A DNA stretch of 64,000 nt. Origin: Caryophanales bacterium (GTDB lineage: Bacteria > Bacillota > Bacilli > Bacillales > Amphibacillaceae). Below, piece by piece: positions 1-8,624 of the stretch. The stretch lies in NCBI GenBank assembly GCA_029257405.1, contig JARIBO010000004.1:1-64000 (forward strand), in the 5' to 3' direction. Each line of letters opens with the position of its first letter. Position 1 is the first letter of the stretch. A model generated the notes under the pieces. The model did no database searches and was not told the DNA's origin. It saw nothing but the letters and a program-made list of their open reading frames with translations. The translations under genes and the position numbers were made by a program.

Positions 1-332
1 ATTTCACTTGGAGCGAGCCATTTCACTTGTTCATGTTCGGTAAGTTTTAGTTTTCCTTTTGTAATCCTACTTATGTAGGTTGTTAAATGAACAATACCAA
101 AATCGTACTCATAGACTGTGTAGTCAAGTTTTTTGCCAACTTCAATTGTACAGAGCATCTCTTCTTCAATTTCACGAATCAGGGCTTCTTTCGGCGTTTC
201 TTCCGCTTCAATTTTCCCACCTGGAAACTCCCACATAAGTGGTAATGATTTATCTGGTCCTCTTTGAGCACACAATATTTTTTCATCTTCAATTATTACT
301 GCACCTACAACATGGATATTTTTCTTCGTCAT
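1..332 (-). CDS. Nudix (MutT-like) hydrolase, C-terminus cut by window edge
   Basis: Partial gene; about 110 N-terminal codons are visible and the 3' end lies beyond position 1. The translation begins MTKKNIHVVGAVII and carries a Nudix box, GGKIEAEETPKEAL followed by REIEEEM, so it should hydrolyse a nucleoside diphosphate linked to another moiety; the 'MWEFPGGK' context is typical of MutT/CTP-pyrophosphohydrolase-like house-cleaning enzymes. The Gly expected near the end of the box (REUXEEXGU) is Leu here, but all Glu residues needed for metal binding are kept. ATG is preceded by AGGGAG at good spacing. Exact substrate cannot be told. Confidence 0.85.
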   Translation of the reverse strand, partial: MTKKNIHVVGAVIIEDEKILCAQRGPDKSLPLMWEFPGGKIEAEETPKEALIREIEEEMLCTIEVGKKLDYTVYEYDFGIVHLTTYISRITKGKLKLTEHEQVKWLAPSE

Positions 333-401
333 TTTAAATTCTCCCTAAACATTTACTACCTATTATTTTAGCCAACATATATCTATAACGCAATGACCAA
401 T

Positions 402-432
402 AAAAAAAGTGCCTTAGAAATAAATCTAAGGC
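402..432 (-). terminator. Rho-independent terminator of the PhnA-like gene
   Basis: Inverted repeat GCCTTAGA/TCTAAGGC (411-418 and 425-432) followed, reading the minus strand, by a run of seven T. It lies just after the stop of the PhnA-like gene. Confidence 0.8.
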
Positions 433-438
433 AACTCT

Positions 439-780
439 TTATAATTTTTTTACAAATTCAGTTTTTAGTTTCATTACACCATGACCCGGTACTTTACAGT
501 CGATATCATGATCTTCGTCGATTAATTTAATATCTTTTACAATCGTACCTTGTTTAACAACTGATGATGCGCCTTTAATTTTTAAATCTTTAATAACTGA
601 GACGTCATCGCCATCAACTAAAACATTACCATTTGCATCTCGGTACACTTTTTCTTGTTCTACTTCTTCTACTTCTGTTTCTGCTGTCCATTCATGTGCA
701 CACATCGGACAAACAAATAAACTTCCATCTTCATACGTTAAATCTGAATCACATTTAGGACAATTTGGTAATTTTGCCAT
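439..780 (-). CDS. PhnA/YjdM-family zinc-ribbon protein
   Basis: A 113-residue cytosolic protein with an N-terminal zinc ribbon (CPKC at 7-10, CPMC at 24-27), an acidic linker and a C-terminal beta-rich domain containing GDDVSVIKDLKIKG. This layout and length match the PhnA/YjdM family, historically called alkylphosphonate-uptake proteins although no phosphonate role is proven and no phn genes are nearby. The ATG is preceded by GGAGGAAT. It is monocistronic with its own terminator. Family assignment is firm; function is unknown. Confidence 0.85.
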   Translation of the reverse strand: MAKLPNCPKCDSDLTYEDGSLFVCPMCAHEWTAETEVEEVEQEKVYRDANGNVLVDGDDVSVIKDLKIKGASSVVKQGTIVKDIKLIDEDHDIDCKVPGHGVMKLKTEFVKKL

Positions 781-860
781 TCATATTCCTCCAGTTAGTT
801 TTCTTCATTATATCATATTCCTATTTTAATGCTGTTTCTTAAGAAAAACTCATCTTTTAA

Positions 861-2288
861 CTAAAGATCTGTTTGAATATTATTTGCTTTATTCTCTTTT
901 CCTTTTTTAAAGAACCATAATGTAAAGATAAGCGTTAAGATAATACCCCCGATATGTGATAGATTGATTGGAAGATTAAATCCGATTTTTGCGTTTAATA
1001 TATAAACTAACACCATATCAGTTATAAATAAGGCTGGAATGAGTGTAATCCAGTACTTCTTACCTTTAATAAGTAAATACATTGTTGCTATCCAAAGTGC
1101 GAGTGCTGCAGTTGTTTGATTGGCCCACGAGAAGTAACGCCATAATAAATCAAAGTCTACTTGGGTTAACATGATTGAAATACCTAATAAAGGTACAGCA
1201 ATAATTAAGCGATTTAAAATTTTACTTTGTTTAAATTTAAAGTAATCTGCAATAATCGAACGCGCCGCACGGAAAGCTGTGTCACCTGACGTAATGGGTA
1301 AGACAATAACACTTAAGATTGCTATCGTTCCACCTATTGCACCGAGTAGTGTTATCGAGACTTCATTCACAACAGCTGACGGTGTTCCTGAATTTATAAG
1401 TTCGTTTAAATTCTCTCCGTAAAATAAACTCATTGAAGCTGCAGCCCAAATCATCGCGATAGCCGCTTCTGTAATCATCATGCCATAAAAAATATAACGG
1501 CCTTCTGACTCTTTTTCCACAGTTCGAGAAATGATTGGTGACTGTGTCGCATGGAAACCTGATAAGGCACCACAAGTAATTGTTAAAAATAAAATAGGAA
1601 AGATAGGTAAATTATCCGGATGCATATTTTCAAGCGTTAGCTCTGGAATATTCGCACCATTTCCTGAGGTAAATAGTGTTACACCTACAGCAATTGTTCC
1701 AATTACTAGTATCGCACCTAATACTGGATAGATTCTGCCAATGATTTTATCAATCGGTAAAATAGTCGATAAAAAGAAATAAAGAAATATAATTGATAAA
1801 ATTACCCATAATGTCATTTTACCTTCTAATAAAACATGGAGTAAAGAACCTGACGTTGTAGCAAATACCGTACCGACTAAAAGTAGTAATAATAAAGAAA
1901 ATACATTTACAATATGTTTAGAGAACTTACCTAGAAATTTACCAGCAAGCTCTGGGATATGTGCTCCTTTATTACGAATTGAAATCATACCTGTTAAATA
2001 ATCATGTACACCGCCTGCAAAAATAGATCCGACAACAATCCAAATAAATGCAACAGGACCAAATAAGGCACCCATAATTGGCCCAAAAATAGGACCTGTT
2101 CCAGCGATATTAAGTAATTGAATCATTGCATTGTTTTGTTTTTTCATCGGGACATAGTCAACGTTGTCTCGATTAGTAATTGCGGGAGTTTTACGTGTAT
2201 TGTCTACTCCAAATACTTTTTCTACAAACTTTCCATATGTAAAATATCCTATAACTAGGATAATGAGTGATGCAAAAAAAGTAATCAA
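861..2288 (-). CDS. cstA: CstA-family carbon-starvation/peptide transporter
   Basis: Polytopic membrane protein of about 475 residues, the short form of the CstA family (proton-coupled uptake of peptides or pyruvate in characterised members). Family hallmarks seen are the early NRDNVDYVP segment, GTGPIFGPIMGALFGP, and FHATQSPIISRTVE. I place the start at TTG 2288 because AGGAGG lies directly upstream at correct spacing; the longer reading from 2342 would translate through the ribosome-binding site itself. It is divergent from the AbgT-family gene. Substrate in this organism is not determinable. Confidence 0.88.
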   Translation of the reverse strand: MITFFASLIILVIGYFTYGKFVEKVFGVDNTRKTPAITNRDNVDYVPMKKQNNAMIQLLNIAGTGPIFGPIMGALFGPVAFIWIVVGSIFAGGVHDYLTGMISIRNKGAHIPELAGKFLGKFSKHIVNVFSLLLLLLVGTVFATTSGSLLHVLLEGKMTLWVILSIIFLYFFLSTILPIDKIIGRIYPVLGAILVIGTIAVGVTLFTSGNGANIPELTLENMHPDNLPIFPILFLTITCGALSGFHATQSPIISRTVEKESEGRYIFYGMMITEAAIAMIWAAASMSLFYGENLNELINSGTPSAVVNEVSITLLGAIGGTIAILSVIVLPITSGDTAFRAARSIIADYFKFKQSKILNRLIIAVPLLGISIMLTQVDFDLLWRYFSWANQTTAALALWIATMYLLIKGKKYWITLIPALFITDMVLVYILNAKIGFNLPINLSHIGGIILTLIFTLWFFKKGKENKANNIQTDL

Positions 2289-2492
2289 AATGTTTCCTCC
2301 TAATATTTCAAATGATATCGCTTGCACAAAGAAGATTAACACTTAGTCACTCTTGAAATCAAATTTTAAAAAGCGATTTTTAATACGTGAAATATTTAGA
2401 ATAGTGCCATTAGTAACTCTTTTATTTATCTGTTTAATTTACTAAAGAAAACGGTTATAATATGAACATTAGTTTTATATAGGAGGATATTG

Positions 2493-4010
2493 ATGAAGAA
2501 AAAAGGATTTTTACAACGATCCCTCGATAGGGTTGAAATTGTTGGAAATAGATTGCCCCATCCCGTTACGCTGTTTGCAATACTTGCTTTATTAGTTCTC
2601 GTTTTATCAGCAGTTATTTCAGTTTTCAACATTGAAGTAGAGCATCCAGGAATCGAAGGCGAAATTGTTTCTGTCACGAATTTACTGACTAATGAGGGAA
2701 TTGCGCATATTTTCACTAGTATGACAGAGAACTTCATTGGTTTCGCTCCTTTAGGTGTTGTACTTGTGACAATGCTTGGAATTGGACTTGCTGAAACAAC
2801 TGGTTTAATTAGTGCCGTTTTACGTGGATTTGTTTTATCAGTCCCTAAAAGACTAATTACTGCTGGACTTGTTTTTGCAGGTGTTATGTCGAGTGTCGCT
2901 TCTGATGCCGGATATATTGTGCTACCAGCTCTTGGTGCAGCAATATTTGCAGGACTTGGACGACATCCATTAGCTGGACTCGCTGCAGCTTTCGCTGGGG
3001 TATCAGGTGGATTTAGTGCTAACTTCTTCCTTTCTGCAACAGACCCAATGCTTGGAGAAATGACAATTGATGCAGCAAAAATTATTGACCCAACATATGC
3101 TGCTGGCATGAACGTTGCAATGAACTATTACTTTATTGCCGCTTCTGTTATTTTACTTACAATTGTCGGGGCTTGGGTAACAGAACGTATTATTGAACCA
3201 CGCTTAGGAAGTTATACAGGTATATATAAAGAGAAATTAGAAGGATTAAAGCCTGTTGAGAAAAAAGGATTAGGTTGGGCGATTGCAGGGTTTGTGGTAG
3301 TTATTATAGGTGTTTTACTACTTGTATTACCTACAAATGCCCCTTTATGGCCTGAAGGAACTGGATTCTTAGAGTCACCATTTATGAGCTCATTAGTTCC
3401 GATTATTGCACTGATGTTCTTTGTACCAGGATTAATTTATGGTGTTGTTACAAAAGAAATTAAAAATGATAAAGACGTTGCAGATCAATTATCAAAAACA
3501 ATGGCTTCAATGGGATTATTCATTGTTCTTGCATTTACAGCTGGACAATTCGTTGCCTTCTTTTCTGAAAGTAACATGGGACTCGTCCTGGGGGTTTATG
3601 GTGCTGAATTCTTACAATCAATTAGTTTAACAGGAATTCCGCTAATTATTCTATTTGTCTTAATCGCAGGATTTATTAACTTGTTCATTGGTAGTGCTTC
3701 TGCAAAATGGGCAATGATGGCGCCTGTCTTTGTTCCGATTATGATGCAATTAGGTTATTCACCAGAGCTTACTCAAATGGCTTACCGTATCGCTGACTCG
3801 TCAACAAATATTATTACGCCACTCATGACATACTTTGCATTAATTATCGCATTTGCCCAAAAATATGATAAGAAAATGGGTATTGGAACACTGATTTCAG
3901 TTATGTTCCCGTATTCTATCTTCTTCTTAATTACTTGGACAATTATGCTAATTGTTTGGATGTTCTTTGGAATCGATCTTGGACCAGGTTCACCAATTTT
4001 ATATCAGTAA
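2493..4010 (+). CDS. AbgT-family p-aminobenzoyl-glutamate-type transporter
   Basis: Integral membrane protein of 505 residues with an N-terminal cytosolic segment (LDRVEIVGNRLPHPVTLFAI), a GVVLVTMLGIGLAE loop and a C-terminal SADSSTNIITPL-like stretch (ADSSTNIITPLMTYF), all typical of AbgT transporters, which move p-aminobenzoyl-glutamate or export sulfonamides. The start is ATG 2493, six bases after AGGAGG; an in-frame TTG at 2490 is too close. A perfect TATAAT -10 (2456-2461) precedes it, with a poor -35. It runs against the direction of replication, unlike most neighbours. Confidence 0.9.
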   Translation: MKKKGFLQRSLDRVEIVGNRLPHPVTLFAILALLVLVLSAVISVFNIEVEHPGIEGEIVSVTNLLTNEGIAHIFTSMTENFIGFAPLGVVLVTMLGIGLAETTGLISAVLRGFVLSVPKRLITAGLVFAGVMSSVASDAGYIVLPALGAAIFAGLGRHPLAGLAAAFAGVSGGFSANFFLSATDPMLGEMTIDAAKIIDPTYAAGMNVAMNYYFIAASVILLTIVGAWVTERIIEPRLGSYTGIYKEKLEGLKPVEKKGLGWAIAGFVVVIIGVLLLVLPTNAPLWPEGTGFLESPFMSSLVPIIALMFFVPGLIYGVVTKEIKNDKDVADQLSKTMASMGLFIVLAFTAGQFVAFFSESNMGLVLGVYGAEFLQSISLTGIPLIILFVLIAGFINLFIGSASAKWAMMAPVFVPIMMQLGYSPELTQMAYRIADSSTNIITPLMTYFALIIAFAQKYDKKMGIGTLISVMFPYSIFFLITWTIMLIVWMFFGIDLGPGSPILYQ

Positions 4011-4012
4011 TT

Positions 4013-4047
4013 AAAAAATGAGCTAACCTTTTGGTTAGCTCATTTTT
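4013..4047. terminator. Bidirectional terminator between abgT-like and dehydratase genes
   Basis: Long stem AAAAATGAGCTAACC / GGTTAGCTCATTTTT with a TTTT loop; A and T runs flank both sides, so it can serve both convergent genes. Its right arm overlaps the last codons of the dehydratase gene. Confidence 0.9.
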
Positions 4048-4990
4048 CATTGATTAAATTATTAATTTCACTTAAATCTATATTCCCGCCAGATATAAGA
4101 CAGACAACGTGTTTATCTTTAAGGTTAATTTTCTCACTCATTAAAGCCGCAATAGTTGTAGCACTTGAAGGTTCAATTAATTGTTTCATTCGTTCTAAAA
4201 CAAATGTAAATGCTGATTTTATTTCCGCTTCACTTACTAAAACAATATCATCTAAATGTTTTTGCAAAATGGGAAAAGTCATTTCACCTGGAACTGAAGT
4301 TCTTAGGCCATCAGCTACTGTGTTACTTGCGTCGACTTTTATTCGTTTATTAGCTTGTATTGATAAATAAGTATCATTACCTAAGGCAGGCTCCACACCA
4401 ATTACTTTTATTTCTGGACGTGATTCTTTAATGGCAGTTAAAACACCTGAAATTAATCCACCTCCGCCAATCGGAACAATCACTACATCAACTTCTGGTA
4501 ACGACTCGATAATTTCTAAACCTACCGTACCCTGTCCAGCAATAATAAGTGGATCGTCATAAGGCGGAATAAATATTCCAGCCTGCTCGTTTGCAATTGC
4601 GATTGCGCGCGAGATTCTTTCAGAAGAAGTAAAACCGCAGGATTCAATTTCTCCGCCATACCCACTAATTGCTGCTCGTTTACATTCAGCTGCATTTTTT
4701 GGTATAACAATAATTGCTTTTACTCCTAACAGTTTTGCTGCAAGTGCAACAGCTTGCCCATGATTACCTGATGACGCAGCAATCACTAATGTTGCTCCTT
4801 TTTCTACTGCATCTTTCACAGCATTATAAGCACCTCTAATTTTAAATGAACCAGACCTTTGTAAATGTTCACTTTTTAAATACACGTGATTTCCAGATAA
4901 CTTTGAAAGCTGAGTAGATTCTAATAAAGGTGTTTCGTTAATAATACCTTCTAAATTTTTTTGGGCTTCGTAAATCATTTTAAGATTCAT
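4040..4990 (-). CDS. Threonine/serine dehydratase, PLP-dependent, no regulatory domain
   Basis: Fold-type II PLP enzyme of 316 residues. The Schiff-base lysine is in GSFKIRGA (Lys50), the substrate loop is ASSGNHGQ, and the glycine-rich phosphate-binding loop is GGGGLISG. It should deaminate L-threonine (or L-serine) to 2-oxobutyrate (or pyruvate). There is no C-terminal ACT-like regulatory domain, so it resembles catabolic TdcB or serine-racemase-like enzymes rather than biosynthetic IlvA. Start ATG follows GGGAG and overlaps the upstream 99-residue gene by 11 bases, suggesting translational coupling. No ilv genes are adjacent, which favours a catabolic role. Confidence 0.88.
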   Translation of the reverse strand: MNLKMIYEAQKNLEGIINETPLLESTQLSKLSGNHVYLKSEHLQRSGSFKIRGAYNAVKDAVEKGATLVIAASSGNHGQAVALAAKLLGVKAIIVIPKNAAECKRAAISGYGGEIESCGFTSSERISRAIAIANEQAGIFIPPYDDPLIIAGQGTVGLEIIESLPEVDVVIVPIGGGGLISGVLTAIKESRPEIKVIGVEPALGNDTYLSIQANKRIKVDASNTVADGLRTSVPGEMTFPILQKHLDDIVLVSEAEIKSAFTFVLERMKQLIEPSSATTIAALMSEKINLKDKHVVCLISGGNIDLSEINNLINEK

Positions 4991-5279
4991 TGTCTCGCTC
5001 CCGTATTAAGTTATTAACAGTGTGGATAAAGTTTTTATCGATTATTTCAACTGTATAAGTAAAAACACCACTTTCCGTGTGGATAAAAATTAGTCCACCA
5101 TTTTTTCCTATTTTTCTTGTAGCAATTTTTATTAAATCCTCTATTGGAAATTCTCTATGTCTTGTTGTTAATTTTGTTTTATATAACTTTAGTTCGCGAT
5201 TTTCTTTTGTTTCAATTTTTTCCAGTTTTGTTATTTCTCTAATTACTTTAATATAAGGATGTTTTGCTATTAGCTCCAT
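4980..5279 (-). CDS. Small protein of unknown function coupled to dehydratase
   Basis: I do not recognise this 99-residue protein. It is soluble, mixed alpha/beta by eye, with a Lys/Glu-rich N-terminal half and a central GKNGGLIFIHTESGVFTY stretch that looks like paired beta strands. No cysteines, signal peptide or membrane segment are visible. The ATG has a good GAAGGTGG ribosome-binding site. Its stop overlaps the start of the threonine dehydratase gene, so the two are probably one transcript; the 3' end of the rhodanese gene upstream is closed by a terminator. A regulatory or LytTR-like fold is conceivable but unsupported. Confidence 0.6.
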   Translation of the reverse strand: MELIAKHPYIKVIREITKLEKIETKENRELKLYKTKLTTRHREFPIEDLIKIATRKIGKNGGLIFIHTESGVFTYTVEIIDKNFIHTVNNLIRERDNES

Positions 5280-5302
5280 TTATGTACCACCTTCTAAAGT
5301 TA

Positions 5303-5334
5303 AAAAAGACAATTCCAATTCGAATTGTCTTTTT
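5303..5334. terminator. Terminator after rhodanese-like gene
   Basis: Stem AAAAAGACAATT / AATTGTCTTTTT with an 8-base loop. Poly-T follows on either strand. It closes the minus-strand XRE-cupin/rhodanese unit immediately at the rhodanese stop codon. Confidence 0.85.
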
Positions 5335-5719
5335 AATTTGTATCGATTGAACTCATACCACCTTGAACATTTGTTAAATTAGTAAATCCGCGTCTTTTTA
5401 ATCTCTTACAAGCTTCATTTCCTGCTGAACCAGTTTGAGACATAATGACAATCTCAATGTTTTTATCAGGTAATTCTGCCGTTGCTTTTTTGATTTGACT
5501 GAGCGGAATATTTTTAAAACCTTTAATATGAAATTGAGCAAATTGACTTTGCTTTCTTACATCTATCAGTATTGCATGGTCTGACTTTAAAATTTCTTGC
5601 AACTCTTCGCCTCTGATTTGTTTAACTGCTTTACTTGGAATAATTTTTCTTAACATATAAAAACCAAAACCAAAAATAACAGCTAACAAAACTAATTCTA
5701 TCACAATTTCTGGGTTCAT
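5333..5719 (-). CDS. Membrane-anchored rhodanese-like protein lacking the catalytic Cys
   Basis: Protein of 128 residues with one N-terminal transmembrane helix (about residues 5-25) and a cytosolic rhodanese fold (ILIDVRKQSQF, then FKNIPLSQI, ending NVQGGM). The active-site loop reads VIMSQTGSAG: Ser94 stands where the persulfide-forming Cys should be, and the following Arg residues are also missing. It is therefore unlikely to be an active sulfurtransferase and may be a binding or regulatory domain. An intact paralogue lies at 8625-8981. It follows the XRE-cupin gene after 15 bases and has an AAGGAG site. Confidence 0.85.
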   Translation of the reverse strand: MNPEIVIELVLLAVIFGFGFYMLRKIIPSKAVKQIRGEELQEILKSDHAILIDVRKQSQFAQFHIKGFKNIPLSQIKKATAELPDKNIEIVIMSQTGSAGNEACKRLKRRGFTNLTNVQGGMSSIDTN

Positions 5720-5734
5720 TATTTTTGCTCCTTA

Positions 5735-6295
5735 CTATTCATTAATTTCAATAAACAATGTCAATACTTCAGCACCCTCATCATCAATTGGAATAAATAA
5801 ATGAGGTTTTGTTCCTTTAAAATATGCTGTATCGCCTTTATCCATTAAGTATAACTTATTATCATAAAAAAGTTCCATACTACCATTTAAAACATAAATA
5901 AACTCATCATGGGAGTGCGTATAAGTTTCTTCTCTTACATTCAAGTTTTTTGGAGTGACATGAACAATTGTTGGTTCAACACCAGAATACTTAGACTTAT
6001 TAGCGAGTAATTCATATGAGTAACCCATATGAACATCACCGACTCTAGATTCACGTTTAGCTTTTTTTTGTAAAACTAAATCTTGCTCAGGCGTATCTTC
6101 AAGTAACCAAGATAGTGGAACTTCTAATTCCTTAGATATTTTGGATAAAGTAGCAATTGCTGAAGATGTTTGGCCTGTTTCTATTTTAGATAATAAACTT
6201 TTTGAAATATTACACGCATCAGCAATTTGTTGTTGTGTTCTTTGCTGTCTTAATCTTAATTGTTTAATTTTAATGCCCATTTGACTTAATGTCAT
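5735..6295 (-). CDS. XRE-family transcriptional regulator with C-terminal cupin domain
   Basis: Two-domain regulator of 186 residues: an N-terminal helix-turn-helix (QQIADACNISKSLLSKIETGQ) and a C-terminal single-domain cupin (YTHSHDEFIYVLNGSMEL, then KGDTAYFKGTKPH). Such proteins bind a small molecule in the cupin barrel to control nearby genes. I choose ATG 6295 because AAAGGA lies nine bases upstream; the in-frame ATGs at 6304 and 6313 have no usable site. A TTGACG-17-TAAGAT promoter sits upstream. It is probably cotranscribed with the Cys-less rhodanese gene. Ligand unknown. Confidence 0.88.
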   Translation of the reverse strand: MTLSQMGIKIKQLRLRQQRTQQQIADACNISKSLLSKIETGQTSSAIATLSKISKELEVPLSWLLEDTPEQDLVLQKKAKRESRVGDVHMGYSYELLANKSKYSGVEPTIVHVTPKNLNVREETYTHSHDEFIYVLNGSMELFYDNKLYLMDKGDTAYFKGTKPHLFIPIDDEGAEVLTLFIEINE

Positions 6296-6334
6296 TAAAT
6301 TCATTCCTTTCATTAAGTAATCTGAGCTTGTTCC

Positions 6335-6363
6335 ATCTTATAAAATAGCAACTAATTCGTCAA
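6335..6363 (-). promoter_or_regulatory. Sigma-A type promoter of XRE-cupin gene
   Basis: On the minus strand TTGACG (6363-6358) and TAAGAT (6340-6335) are separated by exactly 17 bases, upstream of the XRE-cupin start. Two mismatches to consensus in total across the hexamers make this moderate support. Confidence 0.5.
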
Positions 6364-6377
6364 GCTCACACTAAAAG

Positions 6378-6402
6378 ACTAGAACAGTAACCTGTTCTAG
6401 TC
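6378..6402 (-). terminator. Terminator of HMG-CoA lyase gene
   Basis: Perfect 11-bp stem GACTAGAACAG / CTGTTCTAGTC with a 3-base loop just after the lyase stop; the minus-strand tail is only a short TTTTA, so it is a moderate terminator. Confidence 0.65.
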
Positions 6403-6417
6403 ATAAGTATTTTCATT

Positions 6418-7428
6418 TTATTCTGCTAATCTTTTAAATACATCATATTGATACTTTAAGAAATCATACATCATATCACGTTTTCTACGACGCTTTTGTT
6501 CAAGCACGTCAGAATCAATACCTTCGCTCATTTGACTTAATTCATAAGCAAGTGAACGACTTGGTAGTTTCTTGCCTAACTTATTTTGAATATAAAATGC
6601 AGCTTTCAGTAGTTTTTCTTCATCAATATTTGTTTTGATTCCTAAACCTTCCATCAAATAAAGTACATCATTTGTTGCCACATTACCTGCAGCACCTGGT
6701 GCATACGGACAACCACCTAGTCCACCAATTGATGTATCAAAACGGGTCATACCATAATTCATTGATGTGACAATATTTGCAATCGCCATACCTCTTGTAT
6801 CATGGAAATGCATAATAATATCTTTGTTTGCAAAGTATTGATTCACTACATCTAAAACTTCTTCTATTTGATTGGGTACAGCTGATCCAATTGTATCACC
6901 AAGTGAAATATCGTCTGCTCCATATTCAAAGAGTTTTTCAGCAATACGTAGAACTTGATTGACATCTGTTTTACCTTCAAATGGACAATCAAATACCGTT
7001 GATACATAAGCTGTCACTTTCTTATTAGCAGCTTTTGCATCTTGTATCACTTGTTTCATTACCGGTAATGTTTCATCTATTGATTTATTTATATTTTTAA
7101 GGTTATGGGTTTCTGTTGCTGACATAAAGACAGACGCTCGATCAATACCTGCTTCAAGAGCATGTTCTAAACCTTTTTGATTTGGAACAAGCGCAGAATA
7201 AATAACATCTGGATTACGATTAATTTGCCGACCTACTTCGCGAGCATCTTTTAAAGCTGGTATCCATTTTGGATGTACAAAAGAGGAATATTCAATCTCT
7301 TTAATTCCCGTGTTAGATAACATGTTAATCCATGCTACTTTTTCTTGTGTATCAACCCATACGGACTCATTTTGCAATCCATCTCTTGGTCCTACTTCTT
7401 TTAATTCGACTTCTTTTGGCCAACGCAT
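6418..7428 (-). CDS. Hydroxymethylglutaryl-CoA lyase-like enzyme
   Basis: TIM-barrel HMGL-family protein of 336 residues, somewhat longer than the usual 300. It has the N-terminal metal/substrate motif EVGPRDGLQNE, the metal-binding HFHDTRGMA, and the signature loop GLGGCPYAPGAAGN with the catalytic Cys. The predicted reaction is cleavage of 3-hydroxy-3-methylglutaryl-CoA to acetyl-CoA and acetoacetate, the last step of leucine catabolism. No other leucine-degradation genes are adjacent, so a related substrate is possible. ATG follows GGGAGGGA. A strong promoter with an embedded palindrome sits upstream. Confidence 0.88.
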   Translation of the reverse strand: MRWPKEVELKEVGPRDGLQNESVWVDTQEKVAWINMLSNTGIKEIEYSSFVHPKWIPALKDAREVGRQINRNPDVIYSALVPNQKGLEHALEAGIDRASVFMSATETHNLKNINKSIDETLPVMKQVIQDAKAANKKVTAYVSTVFDCPFEGKTDVNQVLRIAEKLFEYGADDISLGDTIGSAVPNQIEEVLDVVNQYFANKDIIMHFHDTRGMAIANIVTSMNYGMTRFDTSIGGLGGCPYAPGAAGNVATNDVLYLMEGLGIKTNIDEEKLLKAAFYIQNKLGKKLPSRSLAYELSQMSEGIDSDVLEQKRRRKRDMMYDFLKYQYDVFKRLAE

Positions 7429-7472
7429 TAATAATTCCCTCCCTATATCTTATTCAACTTGTGTTCCATTCC

Positions 7473-7520
7473 ATTCAACTTTGTTGAATCAAATATACAG
7501 TTATTTTTTCTTTTTGTCAA
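7473..7520 (-). promoter_or_regulatory. Near-consensus promoter with palindromic operator upstream of HMG-CoA lyase
   Basis: Reading the minus strand, TTGACA (7520-7515) and TATATT (7497-7492) are separated by exactly 17 bases, an almost perfect sigma-A promoter. Directly downstream, at about the start of transcription, is a perfect 17-base palindrome ATTCAAC-TTT-GTTGAAT (7473-7489); a further half-site ATTCAACTT occurs at 7452-7460. This arrangement is what a repressor operator looks like. The repressor is not identified. Confidence 0.7.
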
Positions 7521-7563
7521 GTTGTGAAATACCATAAATCCTATGCCTATAAGGTTGAGAGCA

Positions 7564-8487
7564 TTAAAAAAGACCTAATGTTATGGCGATAATAATAGCG
7601 AGGAGCAGTAACTTTTTTTCAATCTGCGTTACTTGTTGAACTTTGCTTGCTTGAACACTACTAATTAATAATATACCAATAAAGAGTAATATAATTACAA
7701 TTATTCCTGTCCAGAATCGATCTTTTAAAAGCCATGTGGAATAAACTAAGGCTAACCCGTAATATAACAAAGCTGGAAATCCAGCAAAACGCAAACCGAA
7801 TTTATCAACAACCCAAACAACACTTGTTATTTTTATAGGTGTTGCATTTTTATCAGCTTCAATATCAGGGATATGATGGACCATTACCCAACCCATGCAC
7901 GCTAGTGCATTTATTACTGCATTTTGATAAGCCCATAAAGGAATTGTTTCAAGCAAAATCCAAGGTCCTGCTAAACCTAAAAAGAAAATCGCAGGAAATA
8001 AACTAAATAATTCTCCTAAAAATGGACGATAACTTAATCGCAGTGGAGGAAGTGAGTAAGAGTAAGCAGCCCATACACCAACGAGAATTAAAATAGTTAA
8101 TTCAAAACGATTTAAAATAGCCATAATTAAAGCGGTTACAAGTAATATAATTGATATCCATTTCCCCAACATCAAGACGCGTGTTGGGGAAATTAGTTTG
8201 TTTTGAATCACACGACTTCCGCCTGATAAGACAGCTGGGCTAACATCATCTGTCCCTGATAAATGATCTGCATAATCATTAAATAAATGGGTAAGTCCAC
8301 CGTGAACAATTACTGCAGCTACACTCAAAAAAATAAACATAAAAATTAAACGTCCATTAGAAAGAGACGTATGAAAATATAATGGTAATAAACTAGATAA
8401 AATGGTCACCACACTCGAAGAGACAACTGCAATTAAACGAAGTAATGTCCAGCCAGCTTTAAATAAATTGATTAGTTGATTTTGCAT
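7564..8487 (-). CDS. UbiA-family prenyltransferase (MenA-like)
   Basis: Membrane protein of 307 residues with eight or nine predicted transmembrane helices. It carries the two Asp-rich motifs of UbiA enzymes: NDYADHLSGTDD near residue 70 and HHIPDIEADK near residue 210, which bind magnesium-prenyl diphosphate. The family attaches isoprenoid chains to aromatic acceptors; a MenA-like role in menaquinone synthesis is plausible, but no men genes are near, so acceptor specificity is open. ATG follows GAGGTG. Confidence 0.82.
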   Translation of the reverse strand: MQNQLINLFKAGWTLLRLIAVVSSSVVTILSSLLPLYFHTSLSNGRLIFMFIFLSVAAVIVHGGLTHLFNDYADHLSGTDDVSPAVLSGGSRVIQNKLISPTRVLMLGKWISIILLVTALIMAILNRFELTILILVGVWAAYSYSLPPLRLSYRPFLGELFSLFPAIFFLGLAGPWILLETIPLWAYQNAVINALACMGWVMVHHIPDIEADKNATPIKITSVVWVVDKFGLRFAGFPALLYYGLALVYSTWLLKDRFWTGIIVIILLFIGILLISSVQASKVQQVTQIEKKLLLLAIIIAITLGLF

Positions 8488-8555
8488 AAGAACACCTCAC
8501 TCAATAAATGTCACACTTTATACACATTTTAACAGTGTTTTGTTATTCTTCATAC

Positions 8556-8606
8556 AAAAAAAAGACCTAAAACGACATTACTTAAATAAGTAATGTCGTT
8601 TTAGGT
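8556..8606 (-). terminator. Strong terminator of rhodanese gene
   Basis: A perfect 19-bp stem (8565-8583 with 8588-8606) with a 4-base loop, followed on the minus strand by eight or more T. It lies downstream of the active rhodanese gene and insulates it from the UbiA gene. Confidence 0.92.
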
Positions 8607-8624
8607 ACTTAAATTAATTAAAAC

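Noticed and set aside
2426-3109. 227-codon minus-strand frame under the AbgT gene
   Set aside because: Low-complexity Ala/Pro/Ser translation antisense to a clear transporter.
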